Source: Bog-756 sp963713625 (lineage in GTDB: Bacteria; Actinomycetota; Acidimicrobiia; Acidimicrobiales; RAAP-2). Taken from it: a stretch of DNA of 64,000 bases. The number at the start of each line of letters is the position of its first letter. The stretch's first letter is position 1. Where the stretch lies: NCBI GenBank assembly GCA_963713625.1, contig CAVQMN010000004.1, positions 806,001-870,000 of the forward strand, written 5' to 3'. Positions 1-7,736 of this stretch are shown here, in pieces. Under the pieces are notes generated by a model. That model saw only the letters and a list, made by a program, of their open reading frames with translations, was not told the DNA's origin and did not search any database. The position numbers and the translations under genes are program-made.

Positions 1-152
1 TTCACCCGGACCTCCGGTGCGCACGAACGGATTGACCGGACCCTGGCCCGCTCTTATGGTTCCCGCCGGGGGCACAACGCGATGGTGCTCGTGGCTCAAG
101 GCGGCGGCGTCTCGGGATGCGGGTTCGTACGAGAGACGAGAGAGGAACGCCG

Positions 153-1793
153 ATGACAAATTCGGAGACAGCAACCGAGCTTCGTTTCGATCCGCCCGGC
201 CCGGGGCTGTGGGCATTGGATCCCGTGCACTTTCCCCGACCGGTGACCCGGTATTGGGCGGAAACCCATCCCGCCGCCATGAAACGGGGCACCAACGACT
301 TCGCCCGCTTCTACGGGCTCCTGTTCGACGGCATGGAGACGACCTACGTCAACGGCTTCGCCTACAACACCATGCTGCCGGCACCGGAAGAGGACCTCCC
401 CCACCGTTTCCAGCGGGCCGAGGAGGTCTTCGAGAAGAAGCTCTGGAGGGAACAGCTCCGGCAGTGGGACGAGACATGCAAGCCGGCTTCGATCGCAGAG
501 CACCGGGACATCCAGGCGGTCGATCCCGACGCGCTCTCCGACGAGCAGTTGGCCGACTACCTCACACGATGCCGTGACCACCACGCGGCCATGATGGCCC
601 AGCACATGCGGTTCACGGCCGGAGCCATGATCCCGACCGGGGACTTCCTCGTACACGTCGGGGGCTGGACCGGACTCCCGCCGGCCGAACTGCTCGGCCT
701 CCTCCGGGGCTCGGCGTCCGTTTCTGCCGGCGGGTCCACCGAGCTCGAGCGGCTGATCGCCGCCATCGGGGACGACCCCGCTGCGCTCGCACTCCTCGAT
801 TCGGGCGACGACCCCGCCCAGGTGCTCGATGCGCTGCGCTCCCTCGGAGGTGAGCGGGGAGCGGTCGTCTCCGACTACCTCGACTTCGTCGGTTACCGAC
901 CCCTCGACGGATTCGACATCTCCGAACCCGGCGCCCTCGAGATGCCCGACGCCCTGCTCCGGGCCATCCGGATCGCGGTCGAAGGGAGGGACAGCGAGGC
1001 CTCGGCGGTCGAGGGCCGGACGGCCGACGTCCGCAACCAGGTCCCCGAACAGCACCGGCCCGAGTTCGACGAGCTTCTGGGCGAGGCCCGGCTCACCTAC
1101 CGGCTTCGCGACGAGCGCGGGATCTACAGCGACATCTGGGCCTCGGGCCTGATGCGGCGGGCCGTGCTGGCCGCCGGTCGCCGTCTTGCCGCCCGGGGAC
1201 AGATCACCGACCCTGAGCATCTGATCGATGCCACGCTCGGGGAGATGTGCGCACTGGTGTCGGGTTCGGGGGGCCCGTCCGCCGAGGAGCTCGTCCGACG
1301 GTCCGAGTACCGCGCCACCCACTCGGCCAAGGAAGCGCCCCCGGTCATGGGCACGCCCCCACCTCCTCCCCCGGACCCGTCCGGGCTGCCACCGGCCATG
1401 GCCCGCCTGATGCAGGCCACCGGCATCGCCATGGGTGAAGTCTTCGGAAGTTCCGAGGCCCCGCACGAGGAGCATCTCCTGCGCGGCCTGGCGGCCAGCC
1501 AGGGCGTCTACGAAGGCCCGGCCCGCCGGGTGTCCGGTCCGTCGGAGTTCGGTCGGATCCTTGCGGGAGACGTCCTGGTCACCGAGGCCACCTCGGAGGC
1601 CTTCAACATCTTGTTGCCCTTGCTCGGGGCCATCGTCACCGACAACGGTGGGCTGCTCTCCCACTCGGCCATCGTGGCCCGTGAGTACGGGATACCGGGC
1701 GTGGTCGGGACCCGGGATGCCACCGAGCTCATCGCCGACGGGACGCGGGTGCGGGTGGACGGAGATGCCGGCGAAGTCACCGTGCTGGCGTGA
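153..1793 (+). CDS. PEP-utilising (phosphohistidine) domain protein, subunit of a split phosphotransferase
   Basis: A 546-residue protein. The last ~100 residues form the swivelling phosphohistidine domain of PEP synthase, PPDK and rifampin phosphotransferase, with the signature GGLLSHSAIVAREYGIPGV; the phosphate-carrying His is about residue 504. The preceding ~400 residues are mostly helical. A stretch around VVSDYLDFVGYRPLDGFDIS resembles the acceptor-binding region of rifampin-phosphotransferase-like enzymes. A Pro-rich linker (PPPPPPDP) precedes the His domain. There is no ATP-grasp domain and no C-terminal PEP-binding barrel; the ATP-grasp part is the next gene, which overlaps by four bases, so the two probably form one enzyme. 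The start was chosen at the ATG after GAGAGG rather than an in-frame codon 12 residues upstream. The acceptor substrate is unknown. Confidence 0.85.
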   Translation: MTNSETATELRFDPPGPGLWALDPVHFPRPVTRYWAETHPAAMKRGTNDFARFYGLLFDGMETTYVNGFAYNTMLPAPEEDLPHRFQRAEEVFEKKLWREQLRQWDETCKPASIAEHRDIQAVDPDALSDEQLADYLTRCRDHHAAMMAQHMRFTAGAMIPTGDFLVHVGGWTGLPPAELLGLLRGSASVSAGGSTELERLIAAIGDDPAALALLDSGDDPAQVLDALRSLGGERGAVVSDYLDFVGYRPLDGFDISEPGALEMPDALLRAIRIAVEGRDSEASAVEGRTADVRNQVPEQHRPEFDELLGEARLTYRLRDERGIYSDIWASGLMRRAVLAAGRRLAARGQITDPEHLIDATLGEMCALVSGSGGPSAEELVRRSEYRATHSAKEAPPVMGTPPPPPPDPSGLPPAMARLMQATGIAMGEVFGSSEAPHEEHLLRGLAASQGVYEGPARRVSGPSEFGRILAGDVLVTEATSEAFNILLPLLGAIVTDNGGLLSHSAIVAREYGIPGVVGTRDATELIADGTRVRVDGDAGEVTVLA

Positions 1794-3037
1794 AGGAGGT
1801 CGTCCCTCTGGCCAAGGCCCAGGAGACCTCGGTCTTCGGCTCCAAGGCCGTCGGCCTCGGCGCCGCCGAGCGGAACGGTCTCCATGTCCCGCCCGGCGTG
1901 GCCCTGTCCGGCCCCGTCGTCGAAGCCGTGGCGTCGGGTGACGAACGGGCCATGGCCAGAGTGGCCAAGGCGGTGCGCGGCCTCGGCGTGCCGCTGGCCG
2001 TCCGCTCGTCGGCCGTGGACGAGGACGGCGCCGAGGCCAGCTTCGCCGGGCAGCACCTCACGTTGCTCAACGTCCCGACGGCCGCGGACGTGCCCTCGGC
2101 GCTGCGGGACATCTGGTGGTCGGCCAACTCCGACTCGGCCATCACCTACCGGCAACGGGTCGGACTCTTCACCCGGCCGAGTGTCGGAGTGGTGATCCAG
2201 ACCCTGTTGGATCCCGAGATCGCCGGCGTGATGTTCACGGAGAACCCGGTGACCGGAGCGGACGAACGGGTCATCGAAGCCAGCTGGGGACTGGGCGAGG
2301 CCGTCGTCGCCGGTCTGGTCATCCCCGACCACTATCGGTTGGACCGCTCCGGCCAGGTCCTCGAACGCAAGCCGGGGCGCAAATCCATCGCCGTGCGCAC
2401 CGTGGCCACCGGAGGCACGGTCGAAGAGGAGGTCCCGGCCGAGCGGGCCGAACAGCTCTGCCTGGACGACAGCCAGCTCGAGCAGCTCAGCCAGCTGGCG
2501 GCCCGGTGCGAGCAGGTCTACGGTCCCGGGCGCGACATCGAATGGGCCATGGCCGGAGGAACGCTCTACCTGTTGCAGTGCCGGGCCGTCACCACCGGAC
2601 GACCGGCGGAGCCCGCCGGCGACCGGCAGGCCGGCGATCCCGCCGAGACGCTCCGGCAGGTGCCGCTCTTCGCCGAGCTCGACCGGAAGGAGGTGGCCGC
2701 CATCGCCCGGCTGCTGAAGGAGCGCCGCTTCGCCGCCGGGGAGACGGTGGTGATGGAAGGCTCGGGAGGTGCCGCCTTCTTCCTGATCGACTCGGGGGAG
2801 GCCACCGTGACCATCCGGGGGGTCGAACAGACCACCCTGCAACGGGGCGACTACTTCGGCGAGATCGCGCTCATCGATGAGGGCCCCCGGGCGGCGACGG
2901 TCACCGCGGCGAGCGAACTGGTGTGCTTCGGCCTCACCTTCTGGGAGTTCCGTCCCCTGGTCCAGGAGAACGGGGCCATCGGCTGGAAGCTGTTGCAGTC
3001 GATGGCCAAAAAGCTGCGGACCGCCCAACAGGAGTGA
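1790..3037 (+). CDS. PEP/pyruvate-binding ATP-grasp protein with C-terminal cyclic-nucleotide-binding domain
   Basis: Residues ~1-270 are the ATP-grasp domain of PEP synthase and PPDK, with the typical AVRSSAVDEDGAEASFAGQ segment, FTENPVTG, and the closing IEWAMAGGTLYLLQCRAVT. It should bind ATP and phosphorylate the His of the upstream protein. Residues ~285-410 are a cNMP-binding domain with a canonical phosphate-binding cassette, FGEIALIDEGPRAATVTA, including the Arg that contacts the cyclic phosphate. Cyclic-nucleotide control of the phosphotransfer is therefore inferred. The GTG at 1790 overlaps the upstream stop but has no ribosome-binding site. An in-frame CTG at 1808 is preceded by a perfect AAGGAGGT and may be the true start. 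Split His-domain and ATP-grasp subunits recall phenylphosphate synthase, where a CBS protein plays the regulatory part. Confidence 0.85.
   Translation: MKEVVPLAKAQETSVFGSKAVGLGAAERNGLHVPPGVALSGPVVEAVASGDERAMARVAKAVRGLGVPLAVRSSAVDEDGAEASFAGQHLTLLNVPTAADVPSALRDIWWSANSDSAITYRQRVGLFTRPSVGVVIQTLLDPEIAGVMFTENPVTGADERVIEASWGLGEAVVAGLVIPDHYRLDRSGQVLERKPGRKSIAVRTVATGGTVEEEVPAERAEQLCLDDSQLEQLSQLAARCEQVYGPGRDIEWAMAGGTLYLLQCRAVTTGRPAEPAGDRQAGDPAETLRQVPLFAELDRKEVAAIARLLKERRFAAGETVVMEGSGGAAFFLIDSGEATVTIRGVEQTTLQRGDYFGEIALIDEGPRAATVTAASELVCFGLTFWEFRPLVQENGAIGWKLLQSMAKKLRTAQQE
1793..1800 (+). promoter_or_regulatory. Perfect Shine-Dalgarno AAGGAGGT pointing to a CTG start
   Basis: AAGGAGGT lies inside the first codons of the GTG-initiated reading. 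It sits seven bases before an in-frame CTG at 1808, which is ideal spacing. The alternative GTG at 1790 has no comparable site, so translation may begin at CTG, which would remove six residues. Confidence 0.55.
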
Positions 3038-3046
3038 CCATCGGCC

Positions 3047-3060
3047 GACCGGTGCCGGTC
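3047..3060. terminator. Short hairpin between convergent genes
   Basis: GACCGG / CCGGTC arms with a two-base loop lie in the 39-base gap between the phosphotransferase gene and the convergent response regulator. There is no T-run, so terminator function is only suggested. Confidence 0.3.
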
Positions 3061-3076
3061 CGTCCGTCGCCGGCCG

Positions 3077-3703
3077 TCAGTCACCCGGGTTCGCCAGGGG
3101 GCCGATCCCCAGCCGATGGGCCAGGTTGGTCAGCTCCGCTCGGCGGCGGGCACCGGTCTTGTCCCGTATGCGTTCGAGATGGGAGTGGACGGTGGTGATG
3201 GCGATCGACAACTCGGCCGCGATGTCCTGGTCCTTCTCGCCCGCGGCCACCAGGGCCAGGACGTCGCGCTCGCGCCCGGTCAGCTTGTACTGGGCCGTGG
3301 ACTTCTCGACCCGCAGCAGGTAGGAGGCCAGGGTGGGCGACACGTAGGTCTCGCCGCCGGCCACGACCCGCACGGCGCGGGTGATCTCCTCGGCGTCGGT
3401 CTCCTTGGTCAGGTAGCCGGACGCCCCGGCGGCGATGGCGTCGACGACGTCGTCAGGGGTGCCGGCGGCCGACACCACCACCACCCGGTGCCCCTGGTCG
3501 CAGACGTGAGCCACTCCCACCGATCCCTCGATGCCGGGCAGGTGCAGATCGAGCAGGACCACGTCGGGGCGGGCATCGAGCCTGTCGAAGTCCTCGATGG
3601 ACCTGGCCTCACCGGCCAGCTCCAGATCGGGGGCACGATCCACGGCCATGGCCAGGCCCTGGCGGTAGACGGGGTGGTCGTCGACGATGACGACGCTGAT
3701 CAT
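3077..3703 (-). CDS. NarL/LuxR-family response regulator
   Basis: A 208-residue two-domain regulator. The N-terminal receiver begins ISVVIVDDHPVYRQGLA, with the acidic pair DD, the phospho-acceptor Asp in DVVLLDLHLPG, and the switch Lys in GYLTKETD. The C-terminal ~65 residues are a LuxR-type helix-turn-helix (LTGRERDVLALVAAGEKDQDIAAELSIAITTVHSHL). It should be phosphorylated by a sensor kinase and then bind DNA. The ATG overlaps the stop of the kinase gene as ATGA, so the two are translationally coupled and the kinase is almost certainly its partner. Four codons upstream there is another possible start inside the kinase gene. Confidence 0.95.
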   Translation of the reverse strand: MISVVIVDDHPVYRQGLAMAVDRAPDLELAGEARSIEDFDRLDARPDVVLLDLHLPGIEGSVGVAHVCDQGHRVVVVSAAGTPDDVVDAIAAGASGYLTKETDAEEITRAVRVVAGGETYVSPTLASYLLRVEKSTAQYKLTGRERDVLALVAAGEKDQDIAAELSIAITTVHSHLERIRDKTGARRRAELTNLAHRLGIGPLANPGD

Positions 3704-6462
3704 GCCGGTCCCCACAGACGGACCCGTGTCCCGTGTCCGGGAGCCGATTCGATCCGGGCCCTCCCTCCCACTTCGGCCATACGCCCGACGATCGACCGGG
3801 TGGTCCCGAACCCGGTCCCGAGCGACGGGTCGAAGCCGGTTCCGTCATCCTCCACCGTCACGGTGATGCCCCCGGTGTCGTCCCCGGCCACCACGCGGGC
3901 CCGGTGGCCGCCGGCATGCTTGCCCACGTTCACCAGCGCCTCGTGGCAGGCGTCGCGCAGCGCCAGGAGCACCGGGGGCGACGGCTCGGTCGTCGTCCGC
4001 ACCTGCAGGTCGATGTCCAGTCCGCGCCGGGCGTGCCCGTCGACCAGGGCCTCGAGCTCCTCCCGGAGCGGGCCCGTCGGGGGGGCGATTCCGTCCAGCT
4101 CGTCTCCGAGCCGCCCGGCTTCTTCGAGGGCCAGTGATCGGATGGAGGCCAGATCCCCGTACCGTCCGGTGCCGATTGCCTCCAGCGTCTGGAGCGCGCT
4201 GTCGTGGAGGAACCGCAGCTGCCGCGACCGCTCCTGTTCGACGGCCAACCGGCGGCCCTCGTCGAGGGCATCGGACCGGGCCGTCTCGATGCGGGCCCCG
4301 CCCTTGCGAATCTGGCCGACGAAAGCCTTGGCCGCGGCGAAGTGGGCGGCCATGCCCCCGGCGTTGACCAGTCTGTCGCCCCACCCCCCGGCCAGGGACG
4401 CGCCGGTTCCGACGATGACCGTCGCCCCCAACGCACCGGCCATCGGCGCGTCGCCGGCGACGGCGCGCCCGGCCACCGCATTGGTGGCGAAGCTCCAGGG
4501 CACCCAGTCGATCCACGTCCAGCGGTCATCGGGGTCGAGGTTGCCCCGGCCGACCAGCAGCGCAGCCACCGCGGTGACCAGATCGACCGTCAGGGCCCGG
4601 CGATCGAATCGATAGGCGTTGCCGCGCAGATGACGGGCGAGCCACACCGATTCGGCGCCCACCGCCACCAGCTGTCCGACCGCCGCACTCTGACTCCGAT
4701 ACCGCCTGCGGCCGGCCACGACCGCGGCCAGGCCGGTGACCAGACCGGACACCCGCCACGACATGAGCAGGGCCACGATGGTCCGGTTGGCCTGCGTCGC
4801 CTCATCCAACCAGCCGTCCTCCCCGTCCGCCCGAATTGGGTCATTTCTGACCAGGACAGGAGACCGGGAAGGTGCCATCCTGGATCCATGGAGTCGCCCG
4901 CCTCCGTCCGCATCGTCGCCAGCCGACCCCTCCTTCGGGCCGGGCTCGAACGTCTGGCGGCCGGGGCCGGCGTGGCGGTCAGTGATCGTCCCGATCCCTT
5001 CGACCTGGTGCTGCGATCGGCGGACGATCCCCCCGACGGCTCGCCCGTCGATGTCACCCTCGTTGACGGTGCCATCGTGGTGACGTGTTGCTCCGTTCCC
5101 GACCGGGAGGTGTGGGACGCCCTCGGCCGACTGGTGTCCTTCGCCCTGTCGGCCTGATCCGTCCCCGGTCGGCACGGCCGCCGGGACCATCAGCGTGACC
5201 CGCACCCCGCGGCCTTCCTCCGACCACACTTCGGCACGGCCGCCGATCGGTTCGACGATCCGGCTGAGTCCCGACAGGCACCGATCGTAGGGAGACCCGT
5301 CACCGGGGCTGAAGCCGCGGGCATGGTGTCGGATGGTCACGGTCACCCACCCCGACTCACCGGCCGCCCGGACCACCCCCCGCTCGGCGCCGGCGAACTC
5401 ACGGGCCGAGACCACCGAGAGCTCGACCGCGTCGCGGATCGGCCCGATCCCGTCGGGGGCCACCCCGGCGAGCAGCTCGGCCGTCACCAGTTCGATGTGG
5501 AGTCCCTCCCCCTCGGCCGTCTCCGCCACCTGGCGAAGGGCGCGGTCGAGGTCGGTGGGCATATCGCCTCCGCCACGCAGGATGTGGCGCAGCCGCCCGG
5601 CCTCCCGTCTGGCCATGTCGGCCACGGCCCGCTCGTCGTGGCTGCGAGCCATCTCCTGCAGCACCTCGACCGTCCGGTGGTGGACCAACTGGTGGTGCTG
5701 GGTCCGTTCCGATTGGGCCGCGGCCCTCGTGGCATTCTCGAGGGCGAGGCGATCGGCATCGTCCTGCAGACGGGCCTGCCGCCGGTGGGCCCCCACATAG
5801 GTGCTGACGGCGGCGTGGCTGCCCGTCCAGTTGATGATGTCGTTCACGGCCAGTGCCAGCCCGGCCACGTGGGCGTCGCGTCCCTTGGCCCGGACGCCGG
5901 CCACGGTGGCCGCCAGGCCCAACACGGCCAGGATGCCGGCGCGGTCGACGCGCTCCTCCGACGCCCCGGCGCCGATGGCGGCCCCGATGGCCAGGTTCTT
6001 CATCCACGGCGCCCCGTCCTCGGGGTCCAGCCCCAGTTCGCACGCCATGAGACCGCCGGCGGACCACGCGGCATCGATCCACATGGCCGTCCGGTCCCGA
6101 TAGTGGTCGGCCCGGAGGATCCGGTATCCCAGCCAGGCCGATTCGATGACGCTGCCGATGAGGAGGGCGACCTGCAACCTGGGCCGCCGGAACCGCCGAC
6201 GGTCACCGATGACCATGAAGGCCGAAAAGGCGAGCTGGCCGATCCGGGCGGCGACGAAGGTACGCGCAATGGCACGCTCGGCCTGTTCGGCCGCCGTCCG
6301 CTCCCCCAACTCTCCGACCACCGCGGCCAGCGTAGGCCGACAGCCGGCTCCGGTTCCGAAGAGATCGGGGGCGGCAGGCCGACGGCTGCCGGCTTCGGGG
6401 CCACGACCGACCCCCCGAGCACCCCGGGGGGATCCGCCAACTGCCCCGCCGGGGGCGGACAA
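3700..6462 (-). CDS. Tandem histidine kinase frame: degenerate kinase joined to an intact NarL-type sensor kinase
   Basis: One uninterrupted 920-codon frame holds two homologous membrane kinases. The second half (from ~residue 529, ATG at 4878) is an intact HisKA_3 kinase: predicted membrane helices, the phospho-acceptor box RFLHDSALQTLE, an N-box DACHEALVNVGKHAG, and the G-boxes VEDDGTGFDP and GTGFGTTRSI. The first half repeats the membrane region and an H-box-like VHHRTVEVLQ, but its N-box has become DAVELSVVSAREFAG and its G-box IRHHARGFSPGD, losing the Asn and Asp that hold ATP and Mg. It should be a pseudokinase. Residues ~428-528 between them are low in complexity and lie antisense to a plausible gene at 4888-5157. 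The frame may therefore be expressed as a separate 392-residue kinase starting at 4878, or as a fusion. The N-terminal start is uncertain; GTG at 6321 is an alternative. Confidence 0.7.
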   Translation of the reverse strand: MSAPGGAVGGSPRGARGVGRGPEAGSRRPAAPDLFGTGAGCRPTLAAVVGELGERTAAEQAERAIARTFVAARIGQLAFSAFMVIGDRRRFRRPRLQVALLIGSVIESAWLGYRILRADHYRDRTAMWIDAAWSAGGLMACELGLDPEDGAPWMKNLAIGAAIGAGASEERVDRAGILAVLGLAATVAGVRAKGRDAHVAGLALAVNDIINWTGSHAAVSTYVGAHRRQARLQDDADRLALENATRAAAQSERTQHHQLVHHRTVEVLQEMARSHDERAVADMARREAGRLRHILRGGGDMPTDLDRALRQVAETAEGEGLHIELVTAELLAGVAPDGIGPIRDAVELSVVSAREFAGAERGVVRAAGESGWVTVTIRHHARGFSPGDGSPYDRCLSGLSRIVEPIGGRAEVWSEEGRGVRVTLMVPAAVPTGDGSGRQGEGHQSAEGVPHLPVGNGATRHHDGTVNEGDIDGRAVGGIVRRSQHQVEGIGTITDRHAGPGRQTFEPGPKEGSAGDDADGGGRLHGSRMAPSRSPVLVRNDPIRADGEDGWLDEATQANRTIVALLMSWRVSGLVTGLAAVVAGRRRYRSQSAAVGQLVAVGAESVWLARHLRGNAYRFDRRALTVDLVTAVAALLVGRGNLDPDDRWTWIDWVPWSFATNAVAGRAVAGDAPMAGALGATVIVGTGASLAGGWGDRLVNAGGMAAHFAAAKAFVGQIRKGGARIETARSDALDEGRRLAVEQERSRQLRFLHDSALQTLEAIGTGRYGDLASIRSLALEEAGRLGDELDGIAPPTGPLREELEALVDGHARRGLDIDLQVRTTTEPSPPVLLALRDACHEALVNVGKHAGGHRARVVAGDDTGGITVTVEDDGTGFDPSLGTGFGTTRSIVGRMAEVGGRARIESAPGHGTRVRLWGPA
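4888..5157 (+). CDS. Degenerate receiver-like small protein, antisense to the kinase junction
   Basis: An 89-residue frame whose start, SVRIVASRPLLRAGLERLAAGAGV, closely matches the first strand and helix of NarL-type receivers, but with ASRP where the acidic pair DDHP should be. A later stretch (IVVTCCSVPDREVWDALGRL) resembles the fourth strand and helix. The phospho-acceptor Asp is not recognisable and there is no DNA-binding domain. The ATG lies nine bases from the divergent ATG of the intact kinase at 4878. It sits wholly inside the long minus-strand frame, at the low-complexity linker. GC at third positions is high in both directions and does not decide between them. It could be a pseudo-receiver that modulates the kinase pair, or a relic. 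No function is assigned. Confidence 0.5.
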   Translation: MESPASVRIVASRPLLRAGLERLAAGAGVAVSDRPDPFDLVLRSADDPPDGSPVDVTLVDGAIVVTCCSVPDREVWDALGRLVSFALSA

Positions 6463-6522
6463 CTCGGAGCTGCGCGGTTGGCACCGCTTCGAACAGGGAC
6501 TTTCCCCGTCGGAGCAGAAAAT

Positions 6523-6538
6523 TTGAGAAATTCCTCAA
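6523..6538. promoter_or_regulatory. AT-rich inverted repeat TTGAG-N6-CTCAA
   Basis: An AT-rich island in GC-rich DNA, in the divergent gap between the kinase frame and the sugar isomerase. Five-base arms flank AAATTC. It could be an operator or promoter part for either gene; there is no further support. Confidence 0.3.
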
Positions 6539-6736
6539 GTCCGGCCCGGTGCGTGCCGATAGTGCCCTCGTCAGGTCCGTCGAGCTGGGTTCCGCCACCT
6601 CGCTCCGGGCCTGGCCCTCTCGTTCGGGGCCGACGCAGAACGGATGCCCGCCGCCACCCCGGCCCGGACCGGACCCCGGGCGGCCCTGTCGCCTGCCCGC
6701 CAACCCGCCCCCGGCGTCCTGTCGAGTCGACCACCC

Positions 6737-6742
6737 TAAGAT
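6737..6742 (+). promoter_or_regulatory. Candidate -10 box TAAGAT
   Basis: TAAGAT lies about 60 bases upstream of the isomerase start, in the only AT-containing patch of the leader. No convincing -35 element is visible. Confidence 0.3.
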
Positions 6743-6800
6743 CACTGGTCCCGCAACGGGAGAGACCGGTCGGCACCGCCGATCCGGGGGAAGGGTCGCA

Positions 6801-7652
6801 ATGGGAGCGGACGATCTGGTGCTCTGTTCGGGAACCCTGCGGCGCGGGATCCCCTTCGCCGAGCGACTCGACGCCGCCTCCGGGGCCGGGTTCGATGCCA
6901 TCTCCTTGTGGGGACGCGACTACGACGACGCCCGGAGCGAAGGGCTGAGCGACGGCGACCTGCGGGCCATGCTCGACGACCACGGACTGGTCGTGGCTGA
7001 ACTGGATCCGGCCTGGTGGTGGCTCCCCGGGGCGTCGGACGTCCACATCCCACCCGAACTGGATACCGAGGACGTGTTCCGATTCGGCGAGGCGGAACTG
7101 TTCGCCGTCGCCGATGCGCTCGGGGCCCGATCGATGAACGCGGTCGACGTCTTCGGTGGCTCCTGGGACGTCGACGGGGCGGCCGAGGCCTTCGCCGGGC
7201 TGTGCACGAGGGCCGCGGAACACGACCTGCTGGTGCACATCGAGTGGCTCCCCTGGTCGAAGATCCCCGATCTGGCCACCGCGCTGCACATCGTGCAGCT
7301 GGCCGGGCAGCCCAACGGCGGCCTCAACATCGACGCATGGCACCTGGTGCGATCGGGAGTGCCGGTGGAAGAGCTGGCCGAGGTCCCGGGCCCGTTGATC
7401 CTGGGCGTGCAACTGGACGACGGGCCCCTCCGACCCGAGCCGAATCTGGTCGAGGCCACGTTGCACCAGCGGCAACTTCCCGGCAAGGGGGAGTTCGACC
7501 TGCACGGCATCGTGCGGGCCCTCCGCCATTCGGGGACGAGCGCCCCCATCGGGGTCGAGGTGTTCTCCGACGCACTCCATGCCCTTCCGCCGGCCGAGGC
7601 GGCCGATGCCGCGGCGCGGGCCACCCGCGCCGTGCTCGGGGAGCGCCGATGA
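6801..7652 (+). CDS. Sugar phosphate isomerase/epimerase family protein
   Basis: A 283-residue TIM-barrel protein of the xylose-isomerase-like superfamily. It shows the usual strand-end features: LCSGTLRRGIPFAERLDAAS near the start, HIEWLPWSKIPD mid-protein, and GGLNIDAWHLVRSG and GVEVFSD toward the end, where acidic and His residues bind a divalent metal. It should interconvert or epimerise a sugar or polyol. The ATG at 6801 follows GGGGGAAGGG at good spacing. It overlaps the start of the triplicated junction leading to an Idh/MocA oxidoreductase. Such pairs commonly work together in inositol or sugar catabolism. The substrate is not known. Confidence 0.85.
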   Translation: MGADDLVLCSGTLRRGIPFAERLDAASGAGFDAISLWGRDYDDARSEGLSDGDLRAMLDDHGLVVAELDPAWWWLPGASDVHIPPELDTEDVFRFGEAELFAVADALGARSMNAVDVFGGSWDVDGAAEAFAGLCTRAAEHDLLVHIEWLPWSKIPDLATALHIVQLAGQPNGGLNIDAWHLVRSGVPVEELAEVPGPLILGVQLDDGPLRPEPNLVEATLHQRQLPGKGEFDLHGIVRALRHSGTSAPIGVEVFSDALHALPPAEAADAAARATRAVLGERR

Positions 7653-7736
7653 GCGGCGCGGTCGTGGTCGGAGAGCGCCGATGAGCGGCGCGGTCGTGGT
7701 CGGGGAGCGCCGATGAGCGGCGCGGTCGTGGTCGGC
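7641..7736 (+). repeat. Three tandem 32-bp copies of a ribosome-binding site plus start codon
   Basis: The 32-base unit (RBS GGGGAG or GGAGAG, then cgccgATGAGCGGCGCG...) occurs three times, with ATGs at 7649, 7681 and 7713. Because 32 is not a multiple of three, each of the first two copies encodes an 11-residue peptide, MSGAVVVGERR. The stop of each overlaps the next ATG as ATGA. The first ATG also overlaps the isomerase stop, and the third begins the oxidoreductase. The copies differ by one base, so the expansion is recent. Confidence 0.9.

Noticed and set aside
4204..4887. Upstream extension of the plus-strand receiver-like frame
   Set aside because: The frame is open but antisense to well-supported kinase domains, and the translation is not protein-like before the ATG at 4888.
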